Part shown: in pieces, positions 44,112 to 52,410 of the stretch | Layout: each line of letters opens with the position of its first letter | How positions within the stretch are numbered: position 1 is the stretch's first letter | Origin: Rhodoplanes azumiensis | Lineage (GTDB): Bacteria > Pseudomonadota > Alphaproteobacteria > Rhizobiales > Xanthobacteraceae | Reading direction: 5' to 3' | DNA length: 64,000 nt | Assembly (NCBI RefSeq): GCF_042682915.1 | Contig: NZ_JBHUIW010000009.1 | Location: 62,001-126,000 of the forward strand | Notes under the pieces: generated by a model | Database searches by the model: none | What the model was told of the DNA's origin: nothing | What the model saw: only the letters and a program-made list of their open reading frames with translations | Program-made: the position numbers and the translations under genes

Positions 44112-45358
44112 CCGAATCATTCGACCAGCGGACGCGGGGCCCGGTCGCCCCGTTGCCGCTTTCCGTGCTGACCGGCTTCCTCGGCGCCGGCAAGACCACG
44201 CTGCTCAACCGCCTGGTGCGCGACCCGGCGCTCGCCGGCACGGCGATGCTGATCAACGAGTTCGGCGAGATCGGTCTCGACCATCTCCTGGTCCGGCCGG
44301 TGCGCGACGGCGTCGTGATGCTGTCCACCGGCTGTCTGTGCTGCACGGTGCGGGGCGATCTCGTGACCGCCCTGGAGAGCCTGCTGCGCGACCGCGACAA
44401 CGGGCGCGTCGCCTTCGATCGCGTCGTGATCGAGACGACTGGGCTCGCCGATCCGGCCCCGATCCTGCACACCCTCATGGTGCATCCGTATCTCGTCATG
44501 CGGTTCCGGCTCGACGGCGTGATCACGGTGGTCGACGCCGTCAACGGCGCCGCGACCCTCGACGCCCATCCGGAGGCCGTGAAGCAGGCCGCCGTCGCCG
44601 ACCGGCTGGTGATCAGCAAGACCGATCTCATCGACCCGGCGGAGCGTCGCGCCGGCTTGTCGCGTCTCGCGGCGCGGCTCGCGACCCTCAACCCGGCGGC
44701 GCCGCAGATCCCGGTGGCGGAGGCCGCGCCGGCGCGGCTGTTCGACTGCGGCCTCTACGACCCGGCGACCAAGACCGTGGACGTGCGCCGCTGGCTCGCC
44801 GCCGAGGCGGTCGAGGTGCCGCGCGATCATCGGCATCACGGTCGTGATCACGACCATCATGATCAGGGTCGTGACGCCGAGGATCCCGACGGGCACGACC
44901 CCGCGCCGCATGCGCATGGCACGGGTCGGAATGGGCATCGTCACCACCACGGCCCTCACGGTCACGACCCGAACCGCCACGACGACCACATCCGCGCCTT
45001 CACGCTGTCGACCGAGGAGGCGGTGCCGGCCGCCGCCTTCGACATGTTCCTGGAGCTCTTGCGCTCCGTCCACGGGCCGGAGCTCCTGCGCCTCAAGGGT
45101 ATCGTGAAGCTCGCCGAGCAGCCGGACGCTCCGATGGTGATCCACGGCGTCCAGCACGTCTTCCATCCACCCGCGCAGCTCGCTGCCTGGCCGGACGACG
45201 ACCGGCGCACGAGGCTCGTCCTGATCGTCCGCGACATCGCCGAGGCGCGCATCCGCGAATTGTTCGCCGCCTTCCTGTCGGCGGTCGGGCCGGACCGGCC
45301 GGACCGCGCCGCCCTGGTCGACAATCCGCTGGTGCCGTTCGGCGGCATCGATCGGTAG
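44108..45358 (+). CDS. CobW/COG0523 family GTP-dependent metallochaperone
   Basis: 416 residues. Walker A GFLGAGKTT (residues 23-31), the CxCC metal motif as GCLCCTVRG (Cys76, 78, 79), the switch region NEFGEIGLDH and the guanine motif SKTD are present. Between the GTPase and the CobW C-terminal domain lies a His/Asp-rich loop (roughly 245-300, about 20 His), typical of zinc chaperones. A C-terminal CobW_C domain ends in a GGIDR-like tail. It overlaps the carboxypeptidase stop by four bases. Zinc or cobalt delivery is inferred from the His loop; no Zur box was recognised. Confidence 0.92.
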   Translation: MTESFDQRTRGPVAPLPLSVLTGFLGAGKTTLLNRLVRDPALAGTAMLINEFGEIGLDHLLVRPVRDGVVMLSTGCLCCTVRGDLVTALESLLRDRDNGRVAFDRVVIETTGLADPAPILHTLMVHPYLVMRFRLDGVITVVDAVNGAATLDAHPEAVKQAAVADRLVISKTDLIDPAERRAGLSRLAARLATLNPAAPQIPVAEAAPARLFDCGLYDPATKTVDVRRWLAAEAVEVPRDHRHHGRDHDHHDQGRDAEDPDGHDPAPHAHGTGRNGHRHHHGPHGHDPNRHDDHIRAFTLSTEEAVPAAAFDMFLELLRSVHGPELLRLKGIVKLAEQPDAPMVIHGVQHVFHPPAQLAAWPDDDRRTRLVLIVRDIAEARIRELFAAFLSAVGPDRPDRAALVDNPLVPFGGIDR

Positions 45359-45400
45359 CGCCGCGACCGGGCCGGTTCCGGGCGACGGGCACAAGGGATC

Positions 45401-45418
45401 GGTGAAAACAGTTTCACC
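45401..45418. terminator. Hairpin after the CobW-type gene (GGTGAAA-ACAG-TTTCACC)
   Basis: Perfect 7-bp stem 43 bases after the stop. No T-run follows; it may be a weak terminator or an operator for the next gene. Confidence 0.4.
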
Positions 45419-45500
45419 GTGTCGGCTCGGACGCGGACGCGTCGTTGGCTGCCGCTCGCAGTGCGGGCGCCGCGCGAGGCCGAGCCCGTGAGGGATGACG

Positions 45501-46091
45501 ATGCCTGATCGTGACTCTGACCAGACCCGTGCGGACGCGCTCGCTGCCGGCCTGTCGACGCCGACGGAGATCGCCTCCTGGTGGATCGGGCTCGGGCCGG
45601 CGCGGTGGTTCGTCAAGGATCTCGCGCTCGACGACGAGATCCGGACGCGCTTCGGCCCGGCCCACGCGGCCGCGGCGGCCGGCCGGCTCGCGGCGTGGGA
45701 GGAGACGGCGGAGGGTGCGCTGGCGCTGCTCCTGCTGCTCGACCAGTTTCCCCGCAACATGTTTCGCGGCTCGCCGCAGGCTTTCGCGACCGATGCCCAG
45801 GCGCTGGCGATCGCCGAGCGGGCGATCGCGCGCGGCTTCGATCGGGCGTTCGACAACCCGGTCCGGCGGTTCTTCTACCTGCCGCACATGCACTCCGAAG
45901 ACCTCGCCGACCAGGAGCGCTGCGTCGCCCTGTGCCGGGCGGCCGACGATGCCGACGGCGTGCACCACGCCGAGCTGCACGCCGACATCATCCGCCGCTT
46001 CGGCCGCTTCCCCCACCGCAACCCGCTGCTCGGGCGGCAGACCACGGCCGAGGAGCAGGCCTTTCTCGACGCCGGCGGCTTCGCCGGCTGA
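45501..46091 (+). CDS. DUF924 family protein
   Basis: 196 residues (ATG 45501 with AGGG 6 bases upstream; ATG 45495 is an alternative). All-helical, TPR-like. Conserved family strings are WFVKDLALDDEIRTRFG, LLLLLDQFPRNMFRGSPQAF, FFYLPHMHSEDLADQERC and FGRFPHRNPLLGR. The family is widespread and its function is not established. It appears to be a single-gene unit between hairpin 45401-45418 and the DUF2147 gene. Confidence 0.88.
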   Translation: MPDRDSDQTRADALAAGLSTPTEIASWWIGLGPARWFVKDLALDDEIRTRFGPAHAAAAAGRLAAWEETAEGALALLLLLDQFPRNMFRGSPQAFATDAQALAIAERAIARGFDRAFDNPVRRFFYLPHMHSEDLADQERCVALCRAADDADGVHHAELHADIIRRFGRFPHRNPLLGRQTTAEEQAFLDAGGFAG

Positions 46092-46203
46092 GCCGGGGAA
46101 GACCCGGGGTGGCGCGAAAACGAGCCGTGCGCGTCGGCGAAAACCGCCGTGGCGCCAAGGTTTCGTCGATTTTGGCGTGTTGAAGACCCCGGGGGACGAC
46201 GTT

Positions 46204-46237
46204 CACACGAACACCGTGTGCACACGAACACCGTTTG
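46204..46237 (+). repeat. 17-bp direct repeat in the leader of the DUF2147 gene
   Basis: CACACGAACACCGTGTG (46204-46220) followed by CACACGAACACCGTTTG (46221-46237). The GGAG site of the next gene begins immediately after. Confidence 0.9.
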
Positions 46238-46247
46238 GAGCCGACCG

Positions 46248-46910
46248 ATGATCGACACCACGCGTGCAGGCCGTAGCGGATGGCTGGCTGTCGCCGGGCT
46301 GCTGCTCGGCGTCGTCCCCGCGCTCGCGGCCGACCCGACCGGCGAATGGATGGTCGCCGACGGCGTCGCCAAGGTCCGCATCGAGAGCTGCGCCAACAAG
46401 CTCTGGGGCGTCGTCTCCTGGGAGAAGGAGCCGGGCGGCATCGACCAATACAATCCGGATCCGGGCAAGCGGGCGCGGCCGACGCTCGGCATGCCGATCC
46501 TGCTCGGCATGCAGCAGCAGCAGCCGGGCCGCTGGGACGGCGAGATCTACAACGCCCAGAACGGCAAGACCTACACGGCCAACATCAGGCTCTCCAGCCC
46601 CGACCAGCTCGAGCTGCAGGGCTGCGTGCTCGGCTTCCTGTGCGGCGGCCAGACCTGGACCCGCACCGCCGCGGCGCTGCCGACCCAGAAGCCGCCGGCG
46701 AGCGCCAAGCCGGCCGCGACCGCCAAGCCGCCGGCCCGCGGCACCACCGGCCAGGCGGCGACGCCCGAGGTGGGCGCCGCCAAGAATTTCGAGACCGTCA
46801 AGGACGTCTGCACCGCGGTCGCCGACGCCACCGGCCTGCCGGTCGTCGCCGAGCAGCCGCCGGCCCGCCCGGCCGCGGGCGGTGCCAGGCCGGCCCCGGC
46901 GCCGCGCTGA
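46248..46910 (+). CDS. DUF2147 family secreted protein
   Basis: 220 residues. Signal peptide at residues 1-28 (GWLAVAGLLLGVVPALAA). The mature start DPTGEWMVADGVAKVRIESCANKLWGVVSWEK is the DUF2147 signature, and LQGCVLGFLCGGQTWTR closes the domain, with four Cys likely paired in the periplasm. A Pro/Ala-rich tail of about 75 residues follows. GGAG lies 8 bases before the ATG. The family is a lipocalin-like beta fold of unknown function. Confidence 0.88.
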   Translation: MIDTTRAGRSGWLAVAGLLLGVVPALAADPTGEWMVADGVAKVRIESCANKLWGVVSWEKEPGGIDQYNPDPGKRARPTLGMPILLGMQQQQPGRWDGEIYNAQNGKTYTANIRLSSPDQLELQGCVLGFLCGGQTWTRTAAALPTQKPPASAKPAATAKPPARGTTGQAATPEVGAAKNFETVKDVCTAVADATGLPVVAEQPPARPAAGGARPAPAPR

Positions 46911-46944
46911 AGCGTAGGCCCGCCCGCACGGCAAGCCGAGCGAA

Positions 46945-46980
46945 ACGAATAATGCCCGCCGCGCGGCGGGCATTATTCGT
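46945..46980. terminator. Perfect 36-bp palindrome, bidirectional terminator
   Basis: Two exactly complementary 18-base arms (46945-46962, 46963-46980) meet without a spacer. The outer part is AT-rich and the centre GC-rich, as in a terminator readable on both strands. It lies 35 bases after the DUF2147 stop, between genes that converge. Confidence 0.75.
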
Positions 46981-47235
46981 ATCTGACACCAACGACCCCG
47001 GACCTCGACCCGTCATCCTGAGGCGCTCGCGCAGCGAGCCTCGAAGGATTCGGCCGGCCAAGTCGCCGAGCCGACTTGGCTTCAATGGCATCGATCTCGG
47101 GCTTGCCCGAGATCGGTATGTAACGTCGGCAAGTCGGTGAGCCGACTTGCCGTGGCCCGGCTTCGCCGAGCACCTCGGCGTGACGGAGAGAGCCGGCTCG
47201 CGCCGTCGGTGCACGCCTGAATTACCGCGACGGTC
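46981..47235. repeat. Dispersed-repeat region with three successive perfect hairpins
   Basis: A CGTCATCCTGAGG-type rhizobial repeat starts near 47014. Then hairpins GCCAAGTCG/CGACTTGGC (47057-47080), CGATCTCGGGC/GCCCGAGATCG (47092-47115) and GGCAAGTCGG/CCGACTTGCC (47128-47151). The first and third share their AAGTCG arms. No gene is seen. Confidence 0.7.
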
Positions 47236-49899
47236 TCACTCCGCCGCGGGAACCTCGTCCTTGCGGGGCGCCGCCGGGGCGGGCGCAGGCGTCTCCGGCT
47301 CGGTCGGCGCCTCCGTCTCGATCACCCGCGGCGGCCCCATCAGGGCGGGCTGGAACAGCACCGCGAAGCACATCGTGGTGACGAGCGACAGCGCCAGCAG
47401 CTCGCCCATGCTCGACGTGCCGGGATGGCTCGACATCCACAGGGAGCCGAATGCGGTCGCGGTGGTGAGCGCGCTCCACACCACGGCGCGGGTGAGGCTC
47501 GACTGCAGGAGCCCGGTCTGCCCGGCCCGCCACGCCATGATGTAGTAGATCTTGAACGCGACACCGACGCCGAGCAGCAGCGGCAGGGCGATGATGTTGG
47601 CGAAGTTCATCGGCATGCCGATGATCACGCAGAACTCCAGCGTCAGCACGCCGGCGAGCAACAGCGGCACCAAGGTGAGCAGCACGTCGCCGAAGCGGCG
47701 CAGCACGATCCACAAGAGCGCCATGATCGAGACGAGGGCGTAGAGGCCGGCCTGGATGAACGCCGACACCACGGTCTCGCCCGACTTCAGGATCGAGATC
47801 GGGGCGCCGGTGGCGTCCGGATAGACGGCGAGGATCGACTGGGCGAAGCCGCGGAGCACCGCGGTGTCGTTCGGATCGCCCTTCGGGGTCGCCTCGACGC
47901 GCAGGCGCCCGTCGTCCGTGCGCCAGCTGGACACCAGATCGGAGGGCAGCGTCTCGAGCGTGATCGGCTGCGCCTGCAGGAGGTCGCGCCACTGGTCGAA
48001 CATCGCCTTCAGCGGGACGATGAAGGCGGCCTCGACCGTCTCCCGCGTCTTCGGCGACGCCGCGGCGAGGCGGCCGAGGGCGGCGGCGAGCCGCGCCGAG
48101 GCCACGGCGCCGGAGCCCGGCCGGTCGACCTGGATGCGGGTCAGGAGATCCTCGCCGCGCTTGAGCGCCGCGACCTCGTCCTCCTCGCTCGGGGGCGGCA
48201 TCATCCGCGGGTTCAGCGCCGGGACCAGCACCTTCTTCAAGGTCTCGAGGATCGCGAGCTTCTGCTCCTGGTCGGACGGCACGAAGCTCGTCAGCGTCAT
48301 CACCCGGCCGACCTCCGGCAAGGTCCGCAGCTTCTGCGCGGCCGCCTCCGCGGCGGTCGCGTTCGGCACCAGCACGTCGATGGCGTTGGCGCCGACGTTC
48401 GGGTCGGCGCGCAGGTCGAGCAGCGTCGCCACCGACTCGACGTTCTTGTTGCGCAGGTTGACCGGGTTGAAGTCGAAGGTGAGGAAATACAGGAGCGGCG
48501 CGCCGAGCAGCGCGATCCCCACGGTCCCGCCGATCACGGCGAAGCGATATCGCTCGAGGAAGCGGTCGACCGGCGCGAGCTGACGATAGCCGATCTCCTC
48601 CGGCTCGCCCGCCGGCTTCATCACCTCGAGGAGCGCCGGCAGCAGCGTCACGCTGGTGACGAGCGCGATCATCATGCCGACGCCGGCGATCTTGCCGAGC
48701 TCGGAGATGCCCGAATAGTCGGTCGGCGTGAACGACAGGAAGGCCGCCGCGACGGCGCCGGCGGCGAGGGTCAGCGGCGCGCCGATCCGGCGCGCGGTGG
48801 CGACCAGGGCCGTCTCTAGATCGTCGATCTCGTGGCGCTCCGTGCGGTAGCGCACCGCGAACTGGATGCCGAAGTCGACGCCGAGACCGATGAACAGCAC
48901 CGCGAAGGCGACCGAGATCGGGTTGAGCGCGTCGACCATCATCAGGCCGAGCGCCGCCGTGACGGCGAGCCCGACGAACATGTTGGCGTAGACGGCGAAG
49001 ATCAGCTTGCCGGAGCGCAGCGCCATCCACAGGATGCCGAGCACCACCACGACGGTCAGCACGGCGTCGCGCACGGCGCCGGTCTGCATGGTGGAGAATT
49101 CCTCGTCCGCCATGGCGATCGAGCCGGTGAGCCGCACGCGCGCCTGGTACTGGCCGGCGAGGTCGAGGTCGCGGGCGGCCTCGCGGATCGCGGCCGACGC
49201 GGCGGCACCGGGCTCCAGCGCCGAATAGTCGAGCACCGGCCGCACCACGATGAACTGGCGCAGATCCTCCGGCGTGGGCGCCTTGCCGGTCATCAGCGCC
49301 TGCCAGGAGAAGCTCGCGGGCTTGCCGGCCAGCGCCGTCTCGATCGTCGCGGCGGCGCGGTCGAAGGCGGGCGCGGCGGCGTCGAGCTGCACCATGTTGC
49401 CGCGCACGCCCGACAGCACCAGCGACAGGCCCTGGACGAGACCACGCAGGTTCGGATCGCCGCCCAGCGTGCGGACCAGCTGCCCGGCCTGGGACAGGCC
49501 CTGGGCCGTCGTCTCGAGCTCCTGGACCGGCAGGAACAAGAGACCGTTGCGCGCGAAGAACGGGCCACCGCCCGGATCCTCGACGGCGCGGAACGCCGTC
49601 GTGTTCTGCTTCAGCCGGGCCGCGAGCGTCGCGGTGGCGCGCGACGTCAGCTCGGGCGTCGGTGCGTCGACCACCACCAGGATGGTGTCGAAGCGGCCCG
49701 GGAACGACTTCTCGAAGGCGATCTCCCGCTGTCGCCAGTCGAGCGCCGGCGAGATCAGCTTGTTGACGTCGGTGTCGATGGCGAAGTTGCGGGCCGCGTA
49801 GACGCCGGCGACGACCGCCAGCACCAGATAGAGGCCGACGACGACCCGGGGGTGCCGAATGCAGAACCGTACGGTGCGGACGATCGACTTGACGAGCAT
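47236..49899 (-). CDS. hpnN: Hopanoid transporter HpnN (RND/MMPL superfamily)
   Basis: 887 residues with 12 expected spans in two halves. The N-terminal span VVVGLYLVLAVVAGVYAARNFAIDTDVNKLIS is followed by a large periplasmic loop; the first membrane block includes FIGLGVDFGIQFAVRYRTER and FLSFTPTDYSGISELGKIAGVGM; a second periplasmic loop precedes the last block with LLLGVGVAFKIYYIMAWR and ALTTATAFGSLWMSSHPGTSSMG. These match HpnN, which moves hopanoids from the inner to the outer membrane. Divergent from hpnH across a 590-base regulatory region. Confidence 0.92.
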   Translation of the reverse strand: MLVKSIVRTVRFCIRHPRVVVGLYLVLAVVAGVYAARNFAIDTDVNKLISPALDWRQREIAFEKSFPGRFDTILVVVDAPTPELTSRATATLAARLKQNTTAFRAVEDPGGGPFFARNGLLFLPVQELETTAQGLSQAGQLVRTLGGDPNLRGLVQGLSLVLSGVRGNMVQLDAAAPAFDRAAATIETALAGKPASFSWQALMTGKAPTPEDLRQFIVVRPVLDYSALEPGAAASAAIREAARDLDLAGQYQARVRLTGSIAMADEEFSTMQTGAVRDAVLTVVVVLGILWMALRSGKLIFAVYANMFVGLAVTAALGLMMVDALNPISVAFAVLFIGLGVDFGIQFAVRYRTERHEIDDLETALVATARRIGAPLTLAAGAVAAAFLSFTPTDYSGISELGKIAGVGMMIALVTSVTLLPALLEVMKPAGEPEEIGYRQLAPVDRFLERYRFAVIGGTVGIALLGAPLLYFLTFDFNPVNLRNKNVESVATLLDLRADPNVGANAIDVLVPNATAAEAAAQKLRTLPEVGRVMTLTSFVPSDQEQKLAILETLKKVLVPALNPRMMPPPSEEDEVAALKRGEDLLTRIQVDRPGSGAVASARLAAALGRLAAASPKTRETVEAAFIVPLKAMFDQWRDLLQAQPITLETLPSDLVSSWRTDDGRLRVEATPKGDPNDTAVLRGFAQSILAVYPDATGAPISILKSGETVVSAFIQAGLYALVSIMALLWIVLRRFGDVLLTLVPLLLAGVLTLEFCVIIGMPMNFANIIALPLLLGVGVAFKIYYIMAWRAGQTGLLQSSLTRAVVWSALTTATAFGSLWMSSHPGTSSMGELLALSLVTTMCFAVLFQPALMGPPRVIETEAPTEPETPAPAPAAPRKDEVPAAE

Positions 49900-50489
49900 G
49901 GGTCCGGTCGTGGGGGGTCAGAGGACGTGTCGCGTGGTTCGGGCATCTGCCGGCGGACGGGGCTTTTGCGTGCGCGCCCCTCGGCCCGCCCTGCCGCCTT
50001 CACCGCACCGACGACGAAAGTCCGCGACCCCACCGGGGCCGCGCGTGCATGTGCTTCATAATAGGGCCGGAATTGAGGTGGCAACCCCGTGCGAGGCAGG
50101 CCCGATCCTCGCCGGAAGGTGGAGCTGTCGCGGGATGGCGGCTCCACCGCCTCGACGCTGCACCGTGCCTGCGGGTTCAACTCACGGATTATCAACAGGT
50201 TGCGGTCTAATCCGAAGGTCGGCTGCGTCACCTCGGAGAGCGCCACGCGCGCCTGCGCCGGTGTCGCCGAACTGAAACAACAGCACGTTACAGGCGTCGG
50301 AAGCCTCTGGAATTGCTCTCGGGTGCCGAATGAACAAGCGTTCATGGTGCCGACCGAGCGGTCGGCCGGCGCTTGAACCGGCGGCGCCTTCCGATTAACA
50401 CCAGGAGTTCTGCCGCCCGCCGAAGACGATATCGGTGCGATATCGACGACGGCACGGCGTGTCGCAGGCGAGTTCGGGAAGCAGGAACA
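49900..50489. promoter_or_regulatory. Divergent hpnN-hpnH control region with two adjacent palindromes
   Basis: No gene supported in 590 bases. ATGAAC-AAGC-GTTCAT (50330-50345) is followed three bases later by GCCGACCG-AG-CGGTCGGC (50349-50366). Both are perfect. They lie about 125-160 bases before hpnH. The first looks like a TetR-type operator; the GAAC-N4-GTTC core also occurs in the hpnC-ispA region at 57722-57741. Confidence 0.5.
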
Positions 50490-51632
50490 ATGGCAATACC
50501 GTTCTTCAAGGAAATGCGTATTGGCGCGTATGTGCTGAAGCAGAAGATGCTCGGGCGAAAGCGCTACCCGCTCGTGCTGATGCTGGAACCGCTGTTCCGC
50601 TGCAATCTCGCCTGCGCCGGCTGCGGCAAGATCGACTACCCGGACACGATCCTCAATCAGCGCATGTCGGTCGAGGAATGCCTCGCCGCCGTCGACGAGT
50701 GCGGCGCCCCGATGGTCGCGATCCCGGGCGGCGAGCCGCTGATCCACAAGGAGATCGGCGAGATCGTCAAGGGCATCGTGGCGCGCAAGAAGTTCGTCTC
50801 GCTGTGCACCAACGCGCTGCTGCTCGAGAAGAAGCTGCACCTGTTCGAGCCGTCGCCCTACCTGTTCTTCTCGGTCCATCTCGATGGATTGAGGGAGCAT
50901 CACGACCGCTCGGTCTGCCAGCCCGGCACGTTCGACAAGGCGGTCGCCGCGATCAAGGCCGCCAAGGCCAAGGGCTTCGCCGTCAACGTCAACGCGACGA
51001 TCTTCGAGGGCATGTCGGCCGAGGACATCGCCGGCTATCTCGATCTCACCGCCGAGCTCGGCGTCGGCGTGTCGATCTCGCCCGGCTACGCCTACGAGCG
51101 CGCCCCCGACCAGCAGCACTTCCTCGCCCGCAAGCGCACCAAGGAGCTGTTCCGCAAGGTCTTCGCGCTCGGCAAGGGCAAGCGTTGGCAGTTCATGCAT
51201 TCCGGCCTCTTCCTCGACTTCCTGGCCGGCAATCAGCAATTCCAGTGCTCGCCCTGGGGCATGGCGACCCGCAACATCTTCGGCTGGCAGAAGCCCTGCT
51301 ACCTGATCGGCGAAGGCTATGCCAAGACCTTCAAGGAGCTGATGGAGGAGACCGACTGGGACTCCTACGGCACCGGCCGCTACGAGAAGTGCGCCGACTG
51401 CATGGCGCATTGCGGCTACGAGCCGACCGCCGCCGACGCCACGATGCGCCGGCCGCTCGCGGCGCTCAAGGTCGCGCTGTTCGGCGTCACGACCGAGGGC
51501 GAGATGGCCCCCGAGATCTCGCTCGAGAACCAGCGCCCGGCCGAGTACGTCTTCTCCCGCCACGTCGAGAAGAAGATCGCCGAGATCCACGCGGCCGAGA
51601 AGCCGAAGCCGCAGCTCACCGCGGCCGAGTGA
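50490..51632 (+). CDS. hpnH: Adenosylhopane synthase HpnH (radical SAM)
   Basis: 380 residues. The radical-SAM cysteines are Cys38, Cys42 and Cys45 in RCNLACAGC, followed by GGEPLIHKEIG and a C-terminal Cys set (KCADCMAHCGYEP) of the SPASM-like/DUF3463 type. HpnH joins a 5-deoxyadenosyl group to diploptene, giving adenosylhopane, the first C35 step. CAGGA precedes ATG 50490. The full family length is present. It is the only plus-strand hopanoid gene besides the phosphoribosyltransferase and the prenyl synthase. Confidence 0.95.
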   Translation: MAIPFFKEMRIGAYVLKQKMLGRKRYPLVLMLEPLFRCNLACAGCGKIDYPDTILNQRMSVEECLAAVDECGAPMVAIPGGEPLIHKEIGEIVKGIVARKKFVSLCTNALLLEKKLHLFEPSPYLFFSVHLDGLREHHDRSVCQPGTFDKAVAAIKAAKAKGFAVNVNATIFEGMSAEDIAGYLDLTAELGVGVSISPGYAYERAPDQQHFLARKRTKELFRKVFALGKGKRWQFMHSGLFLDFLAGNQQFQCSPWGMATRNIFGWQKPCYLIGEGYAKTFKELMEETDWDSYGTGRYEKCADCMAHCGYEPTAADATMRRPLAALKVALFGVTTEGEMAPEISLENQRPAEYVFSRHVEKKIAEIHAAEKPKPQLTAAE

Positions 51633-51693
51633 GACACGGCGCGGCGCGTCGGCCCGGCCGGCGCGTCCGCGCGCTGCAGGCGTCACCCGTTCC

Positions 51694-52380
51694 ATGTCGA
51701 CCGAAGGCTTCTGGCAGCACCTTTATCCCGGCCCGGCGGACGATGCCGTGGCGCAGTCCGGGCCGCCCTATAAGGACCGCTATCCGGTGCCGGTGGGCGA
51801 CGGGCTCGTGCTCGACCTGCCGCTGCGCACGCTTCCCGAGGGTGACCGCGCCGTCGCCTCGATCATCATCAACCAGGCCTCGTTCGCCGTCGTCGATCGG
51901 TTCGCCGACGCCCTCGCGGCGCTCGGCCGCGCGCTGGCGCCGGATGTCGTCGTCGGCCTTCCGACGCTCGGGCTGACGCTCGCCCCGAAGGTCGCCGAGC
52001 GGCTGGGGCACGCCCATTACGTCCCGATGGGGTACTCGCGAAAGTTCTGGTACGACGAGGCGCTGTCCGAGCCGGTCTCCTCGGTGACCACGCCGACCCA
52101 GGCGAAGCGCCTCTATCTCGACCCCAACCTGATCCCGCGGCTCGCCGGCCGGCGGGTCGTGATCGTCGACGACGTGGTGTCGCGTGGCACCACCGTGACG
52201 GCGGCGCGCCATGTGCTCGATCGGGCCGGCGCCGTGACGGTCGGGGCGCTCGCCATCATGGGCCAGACCGAGCGCTGGAAATCCGTGCTCGGCGGCCTGC
52301 CGGTGCGCACCGTCTTCACCACGCCGCTGTTCGAGCGCCGCAGCGACGGCTGGTGGCCGGTCGCGACGACGGCGGGGTGA
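51694..52380 (+). CDS. Type I phosphoribosyltransferase-domain protein inside the hopanoid locus
   Basis: 228 residues. The PRPP-binding loop is intact as RRVVIVDDVVSRGTTVTAA (around residues 150-168). PDVVVGLPTLGLTLAPKVAERLG is the usual strand-loop before the flexible region, and GYSRKFWYDEALSEPVSSVT is a family-specific middle. It follows hpnH by 61 bases in the same direction and ends 30 bases before the converging shc stop. It is not HpnG, which is a nucleoside-phosphorylase-like protein. Roles in adenine or nucleotide salvage linked to side-chain synthesis are inference only. Confidence 0.8.
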   Translation: MSTEGFWQHLYPGPADDAVAQSGPPYKDRYPVPVGDGLVLDLPLRTLPEGDRAVASIIINQASFAVVDRFADALAALGRALAPDVVVGLPTLGLTLAPKVAERLGHAHYVPMGYSRKFWYDEALSEPVSSVTTPTQAKRLYLDPNLIPRLAGRRVVIVDDVVSRGTTVTAARHVLDRAGAVTVGALAIMGQTERWKSVLGGLPVRTVFTTPLFERRSDGWWPVATTAG

Positions 52381-52410
52381 ACGACCGAAAAGGTCGTCAG
52401 CGATGCCGTG

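Noticed and set aside
51694..52380. Reading the phosphoribosyltransferase as HpnG
   Set aside because: The PRPP loop VVIVDDVVSRGTT is that of type I phosphoribosyltransferases; HpnG belongs to the nucleoside phosphorylase fold.
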